Shown: in pieces, positions 1-6,204 of the stretch
Layout: every line of letters starts with the position of its first letter
How positions within the stretch are numbered: position 1 is the stretch's first letter
The notes under the pieces: model-generated
The model's database searches: none
Seen by the model: only the letters and a program-made list of their open reading frames with translations
What the model was told of the DNA's origin: nothing
Program-made: the position numbers and the translations under genes
IMG/VR virus record: IMGVR_UViG_3300013286_000038
Coordinates: 1-30,401 of that record
DNA length: 30,401 bases
Direction: 5' to 3' (one strand)
DNA from: a virus

Positions 1-3
1 AAA

Positions 4-867
4 ATGCACGGCAGAGAGAGCATCGAACGCTTCCACGAAACACTTGATATCGTTGCAGGATTTATCGAAGGTGATGAAATTCTGTTTGATGGATTTGAAC
101 AGTATATTGAAGAAGGTAATCTAGTAGAGAAACCAATCAATATCTGGCGTGAAAAAATTAAAACTTGTAAATTCGACTGCTGGGAATGTCAGTACTGCGA
201 TAAAGTTGTAAGCAAAAAACAAAGCGAACCAGTAAGTCCAAGAATACAACAGGCTATTGATGCGGTATTGAATAGTGCCATCGACATGATAAACATCGAT
301 GTTCCTGGGCTAACAAGCTGGAAAATGGAAAGTCTTATTAATAAATTAGCCAAGCATTCTACACGCTACTTAGAAGTTGGTAGTGCGCTGGGTGCAACCG
401 CATGTGCCGCACTGAAAGACAACAGCATAGAAGTAATTTGTATTGATACATGGCAGGACACTTATCAACCAGCGAATGACATCTTTGAAATGCCACCTAA
501 TAATAAAGAAGATTTTATCACCAATGTGAAACGCTTCAAAGGCGACAACAAGGTCATAGTTTATGAATCAGATTTACTTGCTGTTAATCTAGATGAGATC
601 GATCCTGTGGACTTTTTCTTCTATGATGGACCACACGATCCCAACACTACAGCAAAAGCTATCAAATACTTTTCTAAAATATTTGCCGATGAAGCATTTA
701 TTCTAGTAGATGATGCCAACTGGGAAGGTGTTGTTGATGGAACTGACGCCGGAATTAAAGCCGCAGGACTAGATGTTGTCTACTCTAAGGTAATTCTAAA
801 CAATCAGGAAGATTTAACCGCTTGGTGGAATGGATTCTACCTATTGGTAGTACGTAAATCAAGTTAA
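4..867 (+). CDS. Class I SAM-dependent methyltransferase (possibly 5'-truncated)
   Basis: The C-terminal two thirds reads as a Rossmann-fold SAM methyltransferase of the Methyltransf_24 kind: motif I YLEVGSALGA (about residues 121-130), a DTW at the end of strand 2, FFFYDGPHD (about 202-210) and FILVDDANW (about 232-240). The substrate is not evident; related phage and bacterial enzymes often sit in sugar or surface-modification clusters. The first 70 residues hold a tight cysteine cluster, CKFDCWECQYC, that is not part of the methyltransferase fold and could bind zinc or an Fe-S cluster. The frame is open to the left edge (the codon before the ATG is AAA), so the ATG at 4 may be internal and this may be the tail of a longer protein. 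Its 3' end overlaps the convergent NUDIX gene by 9 bases. Sure of the methyltransferase fold, unsure of the start. Confidence 0.75.
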   Translation: MHGRESIERFHETLDIVAGFIEGDEILFDGFEQYIEEGNLVEKPINIWREKIKTCKFDCWECQYCDKVVSKKQSEPVSPRIQQAIDAVLNSAIDMINIDVPGLTSWKMESLINKLAKHSTRYLEVGSALGATACAALKDNSIEVICIDTWQDTYQPANDIFEMPPNNKEDFITNVKRFKGDNKVIVYESDLLAVNLDEIDPVDFFFYDGPHDPNTTAKAIKYFSKIFADEAFILVDDANWEGVVDGTDAGIKAAGLDVVYSKVILNNQEDLTAWWNGFYLLVVRKSS

Positions 868-1287
868 GATATCGATTACGGTATCTATCTTAGCTTTAAT
901 GATCTTATTATTAAGTGTAACGCGGACACCATTGTGTAATGGCTTTGGTGTGTGCTCTATATCACACCATGCATACCCTACGTGTTCTTCATTTAGTTTT
1001 GGTATGAATTCTTCTTTAGTTAACAGCAAATATGTGTGGTAGTAAAAACCTTCATCTTTGCTGGTAAACAGTTCAAGAGGAACATACTTGTCAATTGCTG
1101 GCAAGAATCCAACTTCCTCAGTGATTTCTCTGTTTAGTGTAGCAATAGGAGTACCATCTAATGGTTCATTTTTGCCACCAACGATACCCCAGGTGCCAGC
1201 AGTTTTACCTTGATTGCGCAACAGAAATAAAAATCTTTTAGTATCTGTTGCTAAAAATATACCACCACTACAAATTATATTGCTCAT
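859..1287 (-). CDS. NUDIX hydrolase
   Basis: A 142-residue protein with a clear NUDIX box: GGKNEP, then a loop, then REITEEVGF. NUDIX enzymes hydrolyse nucleoside diphosphates linked to another moiety, using Mg2+ held by the REUXEE glutamates, all of which are present. The loop between GG and RE is one residue longer than the canonical GX5EX7RE spacing, so an Asp or the earlier Glu may take the place of the first conserved Glu. The ATG at 1287 is chosen because it overlaps the gp15 stop as ATGA, typical of translational coupling; an upstream TTG would extend it by five residues with no better ribosome site. It is the last gene of the gp14-gp15 late operon. Substrate unknown (dNTP cleaning, ADP-ribose or NAD derivatives are all possible). 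Confidence 0.85.
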   Translation of the reverse strand: MSNIICSGGIFLATDTKRFLFLLRNQGKTAGTWGIVGGKNEPLDGTPIATLNREITEEVGFLPAIDKYVPLELFTSKDEGFYYHTYLLLTKEEFIPKLNEEHVGYAWCDIEHTPKPLHNGVRVTLNNKIIKAKIDTVIDILT

Positions 1288-2714
1288 AGAAATAATCGCC
1301 AATTACCAGATCGGTATTCACCTTCATAACTCTTGCCCCACATGGAGCCATCCCAGACATATTGTATGCCTGTTCTAGTATTAGTTATATAAGTGAGATC
1401 GGTAACTGTGCGCGAATCGAAAACAACGGACCAGTGGGAACCGTTCCATGTTACGATATCGTTCGCGTATGCCACAAGATATGTTGCATCTGCATTTCGC
1501 CATGCCTTGGCCGCAGTATCGTTGGCAATAGCATAGTCTAATTTTGGATCTGTGTTGATATCTTCTAATATTAGATATCTTATACCTGCAATAGGATTAG
1601 CGGGATCAAAGGTAGTAGGATCAACGATAGCATCAATGTATGTTTTACCACTACCCAGGGGAACTTGCGTATTTGCTGGTATCGTGTCTGTGTCAATATC
1701 AAGATGCATGATAGACTCGTCGTTAGGATCTAGACTAATCCGTGCAACTATCTCTGACCCAGACGGTTTCTTTATTCTAATTTGACTTAGTCCTGCTGTA
1801 AATTTTCCAGGATATAGATCTAATATTCGTAACCAGCTGATGTTTGTTCCATATTTGAAAGGGACTTCATCATTTGTAACACCTTCAGCAGGCGCTAATA
1901 ATTTTGCTGTGCTGTTTAGCACCAATATTCCCAAGTTACCTAGTGTCGTTCCTTGTACTGATACTGCTTGTCTACCAGCAAAGTAGTCGACTTCTCCACC
2001 ATTATGATATCCGCCCGCGTTTAGCGTGCCTTCTGGTTCAACAAATATTGATGTAATAATATTCGTAATAATTCCCATCTGTTTGACTTTAGCAGGAGTA
2101 GTTAACCATATAGGTGTTTCAAACTGCATAGTACAAATGTCAATATCTTGTTCTGTACCCTGTGGAATTTGTCTACTGCTGAAAGTCATCTCGGTGAGTT
2201 CTAGGGTACTTAGGCTGGTCCAATCTAGATAATTATCAGTTGTTTGTAATTCTAAACTAGGTCGGAACAACACTAATAACTGTTCAATTAACTGTAATTT
2301 TTGATCTGTGTTAGTGGTCCATATGTCTGCTTGAAAAGTTAAATCATACGGAACAGGCATCAATCGTTCGACTGTGTAGTTTTCGCCTTCTACATTGATG
2401 TACTCGTCTTGCCCTGTAGCAGGATTATACCAAGAATCTCGCTCTTTGATATGTACCTTGCTGATATGTGTAGGTTCTTGTATTCTAGCCCTGGCTACTT
2501 TAAGATCTTTAATATAACAGGCAATAAAAGGAGCACTTGGAATAGTGTTCTCACTGTTCTTCTTTTGTATCTGCGCTACCTGTCTATTCATATCACCGTA
2601 GCGAACAGGAACTTGTACAATTTTTCCCTTGGCATCTTTATAACTAAAGTTGCTCATTAGACGCATAAACTGTGTTAGATAACGTCTTATCTGTCCATCA
2701 TAAAAGAACTCCAT
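1284..2714 (-). CDS. 15: Tail sheath stabiliser / tail completion protein (T4 gp15-like)
   Basis: In T4, gp15 caps the top of the contractile tail and connects it to the neck. The N terminus FFYDGQIRRYLTQFMRLMSN matches the T4 gp15 start (YFYNSSFRRYATLMGDLFSN) and is followed by the same IPVRYGD-type strand and a long region ending near residue 220 (FETPIWLTTPAKVKQMG). T4 gp15 is 272 residues; this one is 476, with about 200 extra C-terminal residues that include two Trp-Asn/Asp-Gly modules (TWNGSHW and YVWDGSMW) resembling ones in gp14 and gp18. The ATG at 2714 lies one base after the gp14 stop and there is no other plausible start nearby. Transcribed with gp14 from the minus-strand late promoter at 3932-3938. 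Homology is by eye but the N-terminal match is strong. Confidence 0.85.
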   Translation of the reverse strand: MEFFYDGQIRRYLTQFMRLMSNFSYKDAKGKIVQVPVRYGDMNRQVAQIQKKNSENTIPSAPFIACYIKDLKVARARIQEPTHISKVHIKERDSWYNPATGQDEYINVEGENYTVERLMPVPYDLTFQADIWTTNTDQKLQLIEQLLVLFRPSLELQTTDNYLDWTSLSTLELTEMTFSSRQIPQGTEQDIDICTMQFETPIWLTTPAKVKQMGIITNIITSIFVEPEGTLNAGGYHNGGEVDYFAGRQAVSVQGTTLGNLGILVLNSTAKLLAPAEGVTNDEVPFKYGTNISWLRILDLYPGKFTAGLSQIRIKKPSGSEIVARISLDPNDESIMHLDIDTDTIPANTQVPLGSGKTYIDAIVDPTTFDPANPIAGIRYLILEDINTDPKLDYAIANDTAAKAWRNADATYLVAYANDIVTWNGSHWSVVFDSRTVTDLTYITNTRTGIQYVWDGSMWGKSYEGEYRSGNWRLFL

Positions 2715-2715
2715 C

Positions 2716-3924
2716 TTAATTGTCCGCCTTTGGTCTTAGTGCTTTACTTAATGACTGACGTTGCTGTACAATCTTGGTTCCGATAGTAGCAGTGGTAGTG
2801 TTATTGATAAAGCTGGTAACTTCTGTTTGTCTTGTTTGACTATTCGGTGTTTGTTGATTACCGTTTTTTGGAGTATTGGTTACGTCCATTCTAACATTAT
2901 CTTCAAATTTAATCCAATGTGAACCATTGTATCTAAACAGTCTGTTTGGAAAATAGTCTGTGCGTAGGTGCATCTGTCCTAGTATAGGTCTTGCTGGCCA
3001 TTCTATTCCAAATGTATACGGAGCACCATTTGCAGGTTTACCGTCATCGGTTATATATCCTACATAATAGTTGTGATCAGGAGTACGTAATACCATTGAT
3101 GCATCAATTGCACCTTCAGCAGTAGCATCTACATTAGTATCACTAACATCTTCGACATCGGCAAGGCCTTGATTATTAGTTGGAACTACGTAAAACGGAG
3201 TTGTGTCATATCCGCTTCTTGGAAGATCTGCTTCTGCTTGGGCTAACACAGCATTATTTGTTGCGATAGCACTATTGTAGGTAGACAACAAATCACGTAG
3301 GGTTTGGTTTGTATCATTGCCTTGTGTATCAACTTGTTTCTCATCAAGTATTTCACTAAATTCTTGACTATCTATCAGTGGTACGCACTTCAATTTTAAC
3401 AAGTGTGGATACCAAGTTGAGCTAAATCCTGTTGCCGGACGAGTAACATCCTGTACAACATAAAATCTTTTTAACGCAACCATTGCGTCATCTAATGCAT
3501 ATTCATCTTTTAAGTGAGGTAATTCAATAACATCACCTGACATAATTTTACGGCCTAAAGATTCTACACTTGAGCGTAAATGCACATGAAGCATGATAGC
3601 ATCATTTTGTAAAAAAATACCAAACTGACTTAAATTAAAGTCTAAATCTTGTATTGTATATATTGATCGCATAACGTATACGTCAGGCGAATAATGACGG
3701 TCTCTATTCTCCATCAATAGCACATCTTGTATTCCTAGCTCGCCTATTGGGTTGGTATTGACAGGAACAGACGGGCTTGCTTCTCCGTCTTGCGGATTTA
3801 TAGGACCTAGATATTTGTGTATATAGATATCGGTGCCCCCGACCTGAAATTGTTCATTAATTAATCGGTCTAGGAACTTGAAATCGTTGCCCTTTTCGGG
3901 ACGGTATAAAGAGAGTCTTGGCAT
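2716..3924 (-). CDS. 14: Neck protein (T4 gp14-like)
   Basis: Gp14 and gp13 build the T4 neck that joins the filled head to the tail. This 402-residue product starts PRLSLYRPEKGNDFKFLDRL and continues with INEQFQVGGTDIYIHKYLGP, the pattern of gp14 in marine T4-like phages; T4 gp14 is 256 residues, so the C-terminal part is expanded. The C-terminal third has a module LFRYNGSHWIKFED that shares NGSHW with gp15. The track-length frame opens at a TTG at 3963, but the ATG at 3924 is chosen because the late promoter element (3932-3938) lies between the two and would exclude the longer form. There is no Shine-Dalgarno. The gene is divergent from gp13 with only 26 bases between the start codons. Confidence 0.85.
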   Translation of the reverse strand: MPRLSLYRPEKGNDFKFLDRLINEQFQVGGTDIYIHKYLGPINPQDGEASPSVPVNTNPIGELGIQDVLLMENRDRHYSPDVYVMRSIYTIQDLDFNLSQFGIFLQNDAIMLHVHLRSSVESLGRKIMSGDVIELPHLKDEYALDDAMVALKRFYVVQDVTRPATGFSSTWYPHLLKLKCVPLIDSQEFSEILDEKQVDTQGNDTNQTLRDLLSTYNSAIATNNAVLAQAEADLPRSGYDTTPFYVVPTNNQGLADVEDVSDTNVDATAEGAIDASMVLRTPDHNYYVGYITDDGKPANGAPYTFGIEWPARPILGQMHLRTDYFPNRLFRYNGSHWIKFEDNVRMDVTNTPKNGNQQTPNSQTRQTEVTSFINNTTTATIGTKIVQQRQSLSKALRPKADN

Positions 3925-3931
3925 AGTAGTG

Positions 3932-3938
3932 TATTTAA
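3932..3938 (-). promoter_or_regulatory. Late promoter for gp14-gp15-NUDIX operon
   Basis: On the minus strand the sequence reads TTAAATA, matching the core of the T4 late element TATAAATA. By T4 geometry (element at -13 to -6) transcription would start at about 3926, two bases before the gp14 ATG. It is one arm of a perfect 6+2+6 inverted repeat shared with the gp13 promoter. Confidence 0.7.
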
Positions 3939-3945
3939 CTAAATA
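3939..3945 (+). promoter_or_regulatory. Late promoter for gp13
   Basis: CTAAATA ends exactly 5 bases before the gp13 ATG at 3951, so by T4 geometry the first transcribed base would be the A of the ATG. No Shine-Dalgarno lies upstream of that ATG. Confidence 0.7.
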
Positions 3946-3950
3946 TAAGC

Positions 3951-4709
3951 ATGAGTGATACAAGTAACGCCCGTCAAGAAATTATAGATTACGTCAAAAA
4001 CATGCTGGGCGACGGCATGGTTGACGTTGAACTTGAGCCTAAAAATTATAACACGGCCATAGATCGAGCCCTAGCTGTATATCGTCAACGTAGCGCAAAT
4101 AGTGTGGAAGAAAGCTATGCTTTTTTAACACTAGATCAAGACGTTAACGAATACCAATTGGCGCCCGAAGTTATGAGTGTTCGTGAAGTATTTCGTAGAA
4201 GTATTGGTTCACGCACCGGCGGCGGCGATACTGGTACACTATTTGAACCATTTAACTTGGCCTACACCAACACATATTTGTTAAGTAGCAGTAACATGGG
4301 CGGATTGGCAACTTATTTTGCCTTTGCAAGTTATCAAAATCTAGTAGGTAAAATGTTTGGTAGTTTTATTAACTTCCGTTTCAATCCTGCTAACAAGAAA
4401 TTAACACTTATGCAACGTCCCAGAGGACAAGAGACTCTGTTACTATGGGTTAATAATCATAGACCGGACTTTGATCTTGTAAGAGATCCCTACGCAGGCA
4501 TATGGATTAAAGACTATACACTGGCTAATTGTAAAATTATCCTAGGTGAAGCTCGCAGTAAATTTAGTCAAATTGCAGGACCTCAAGGTGGTACTACACT
4601 AAATGGTGATGCGTTAAAAGCAGAAGGCCAGCAAGAGATCGAAAAGTTAGAAACTGCTATTAGAAATAGTGAAACAGGCGAAACACCAATGTGGTTCGTA
4701 AGAGGTTAA
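3951..4709 (+). CDS. 13: Neck protein (T4 gp13-like)
   Basis: Partner of gp14 in the neck ring at the head-tail junction, acting after packaging. The N terminus (RQEIIDYVKNMLGDGMVDVE, then ALAVYRQRSANSVEES) and the central region (FEPFNLAYTNTYLL, LTLMQRPRGQETLLLW) follow the gp13 family as seen in marine T4-like phages. The length of 252 residues compares with 309 in T4. Start at the ATG directly downstream of the late element; it has no Shine-Dalgarno and may be translated from a leaderless mRNA. The next gene starts one base after its stop. Recognition is by family pattern and by position opposite gp14. Confidence 0.85.
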   Translation: MSDTSNARQEIIDYVKNMLGDGMVDVELEPKNYNTAIDRALAVYRQRSANSVEESYAFLTLDQDVNEYQLAPEVMSVREVFRRSIGSRTGGGDTGTLFEPFNLAYTNTYLLSSSNMGGLATYFAFASYQNLVGKMFGSFINFRFNPANKKLTLMQRPRGQETLLLWVNNHRPDFDLVRDPYAGIWIKDYTLANCKIILGEARSKFSQIAGPQGGTTLNGDALKAEGQQEIEKLETAIRNSETGETPMWFVRG

Positions 4710-4710
4710 T

Positions 4711-5106
4711 ATGAAAATACGTGAATTAATGGAAGCCCGCGGTAACGGCCAAATGCCACAAGACTTAGAACATAAAAGTCAAGGTTCTATTCTTATGCGA
4801 GATGTTGGGGGTTACGACCGTACCTATCACCTAAATCGTATCATGATGGCTACAGCAATGGCCGACGGAGCTAACAAAAAGCCAGTAGACATGGACGGCG
4901 CCAGCTTTATAGAAAAGTTTAACATAGCATTTCCCTATACAGATCTAGAGCATCTCATGATGATGCAGGCAATGGCTACAATTCCCACAGACGGTAAAGA
5001 ACTCGCCAAGCGAAGTAAGAGTGTAGAACCATCCGACACCAACATCCAAAGTCCAATATCAAATTGGAACGCAAAAAAGACAACCAAAAGATCCAAAAAG
5101 GATTGA
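4711..5106 (+). CDS. Small virion/core protein candidate with capsid-targeting-like N terminus
   Basis: Function not recognised; 131 residues. The N terminus MKIRELMEARGN resembles the capsid-targeting peptide of T4 internal proteins (IPIII begins MKTYQEFIAE-A), with L-M-E before Ala as a possible site for the prohead protease, which in T4 cuts after (L/I)XE. The C-terminal 30 residues are strongly basic (ending KKTTKRSKKD), which would suit contact with packaged DNA. The middle is Met-rich (MMATAMADGA, HLMMMQAMATIP). The start is set by AAGAGG about 7 bases upstream, within the gp13 end, so it is translated with gp13 as a late gene. An internal head protein is inferred, not shown; it could equally be an assembly factor of the neck. 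Confidence 0.6.
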   Translation: MKIRELMEARGNGQMPQDLEHKSQGSILMRDVGGYDRTYHLNRIMMATAMADGANKKPVDMDGASFIEKFNIAFPYTDLEHLMMMQAMATIPTDGKELAKRSKSVEPSDTNIQSPISNWNAKKTTKRSKKD

Positions 5107-5131
5107 CCTTTACATCATATTGTAATAAAAT
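5103..5131 (+). promoter_or_regulatory. Early (sigma70-type) promoter for dNMP kinase
   Basis: TTGACC (5103-5108), exactly 17 bases, TAAAAT (5126-5131). The -35 overlaps the stop of the preceding gene. Start of transcription would be near 5138, leaving a short leader with AAGGGGA before the ATG at 5155. Confidence 0.7.
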
Positions 5132-5154
5132 ATAGTATCGACTAAGGGGATACT

Positions 5155-5808
5155 ATGATTATTGGCGTGTGTGGATTTATTGGGTCTGGCAAAGATACTA
5201 TTGCAGACTATCTCACTAACTTTCATGGCTTCCGCCGAGAATCATTTGCAAATTCCCTTAAAGACGCAGTAGCCCGAGTATTTGGTTGGGACAGGACTAT
5301 GCTAGAAGGCCGCACTAAGCAGGCCCGCGAATGGCGTGAACAAGTAGATCCGTGGTGGTCAGAACGTCTAAACATGCCTACCCTTACTCCACGATGGGTT
5401 CTACAATACTGGGGCACTGAAGTTTGTCGTAAAGCATTTCATGACGATATCTGGATTGCTTCTCTGGAAAATAAACTTCGTAACTCAACAGACGATATCG
5501 TCATTAGCGACTGTCGTTTTCCCAATGAAATTAAGTCAATCAAAGATGCCGGTGGCATCGTAATACGTGTTGTTCGGGGCCCGGAGCCAGAATGGTATAA
5601 TGATGCTGCCGATATGAATGCAGGGGACCGTTGTATAAATTATATGATGGCAAAAACACGTATGCAAAAGTTAGGGATTCATGCCAGTGAGACAGCATGG
5701 GTTGGCACTAAGTTTGATGCTGTCATGGATAATAACGACACTATAGACGACCTATTTGCCCAGGTTAAAAGTCTGCTCGAAGATCCCCTCGTTTCCAAGG
5801 TAGCTTGA
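5155..5808 (+). CDS. 1: Deoxynucleoside monophosphate kinase (T4 gp1-like)
   Basis: Phosphorylates dNMPs (in T4: dGMP, dTMP and hydroxymethyl-dCMP) to dNDPs to feed phage DNA synthesis, in the cytoplasm. Walker A GFIGSGKDT is at residues 7-15, followed by the dNMP-kinase pattern (DYLTNFHGFRRESFANSLKD), a LQYWGTEVCRK segment and VISDCRFPNEI as the second nucleotide/acceptor region. Length 217 compared with 241 in T4. Start by the ATG with AAGGGGA 5-11 bases upstream. It carries its own sigma70-type promoter between late genes, so it is likely expressed early. Its 3' end overlaps the convergent HNH-like gene by 44 bases. Nothing indicates which modified base, if any, it serves. Confidence 0.88.
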   Translation: MIIGVCGFIGSGKDTIADYLTNFHGFRRESFANSLKDAVARVFGWDRTMLEGRTKQAREWREQVDPWWSERLNMPTLTPRWVLQYWGTEVCRKAFHDDIWIASLENKLRNSTDDIVISDCRFPNEIKSIKDAGGIVIRVVRGPEPEWYNDAADMNAGDRCINYMMAKTRMQKLGIHASETAWVGTKFDAVMDNNDTIDDLFAQVKSLLEDPLVSKVA

Positions 5809-6103
5809 GTTGGTGCAATAATCGTTGACAGTTCGCACAGACTGTTTTAAGATTAGCATGCCGACAATTTTCTAAATTACCATCTACAAAAAAAACATCA
5901 AATTGATCAGGATATTTGCTGGTAAAGTTACATCTATCACAAGTATCTCTTTTCTTGTATCCTGCTAACTGCCACTTGGCTATGCCTGGTTCTCGACCTC
6001 TTGCACAGTGGTCGCACATCTTCCTATAGAAAGTTCTTTCGCCTTTGCGATAGTTAATAGCAACTGGTCGCTTGCCGCATGTTTTACATAATGATCTAAT
6101 CAT
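5765..6103 (-). CDS. Four-CxxC zinc protein, HNH-endonuclease-like
   Basis: A 112-residue protein with four CxxC pairs: CKTC (6-9), CDHC (30-33), CDRC (54-57) and CANC near residue 90. The C-terminal half (FDVFFVDGNLENCRHANLKT, then VCANCQRLLH) follows the layout of HNH nucleases of the endonuclease VII type: a DG/DH-like strand, N-L, then C-x-x-C-Q/N. The canonical first His is not obvious, so activity is uncertain. Very similar small proteins are conserved in T4-like cyanophages, mostly as unknowns. It has its own minus-strand late element at 6133-6139 and an AAAGGGCGGG stretch before the ATG. A free-standing homing endonuclease is possible, but conservation near the tail genes argues for a phage role. 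Confidence 0.6.
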   Translation of the reverse strand: MIRSLCKTCGKRPVAINYRKGERTFYRKMCDHCARGREPGIAKWQLAGYKKRDTCDRCNFTSKYPDQFDVFFVDGNLENCRHANLKTVCANCQRLLHQLKLPWKRGDLRADF

Positions 6104-6132
6104 ACCCGCCCTTTTTGTGCCCTTTTCATAGG

Positions 6133-6139
6133 TATTTAA
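6133..6139 (-). promoter_or_regulatory. Late promoter for HNH-like gene
   Basis: Minus strand TTAAATA, 29 bases before the ATG at 6103; divergent from the gp18 late element 24 bases away. Confidence 0.55.
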
Positions 6140-6162
6140 CCAAGAGAAATTTGGTGCAACCG

Positions 6163-6169
6163 CTAAATA
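6163..6169 (+). promoter_or_regulatory. Late promoter for gp18
   Basis: CTAAATA, 35 bases before the gp18 ATG at 6205. The expected leader of about 30 bases carries GGGAG (6191-6195), so here a conventional ribosome site is present. Confidence 0.65.
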
Positions 6170-6204
6170 CTGATGAACAAACCATTACATGGGAGATGCA
6201 TAGA

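Noticed and set aside
5825-5853. Plus-strand TTGACA-17-TAAGAT inside the HNH-like gene
   Set aside because: Good spacing, but it would drive antisense to that gene and reach gp18 long before a sensible leader; gp18 already has a late element and ribosome site. Probably chance.
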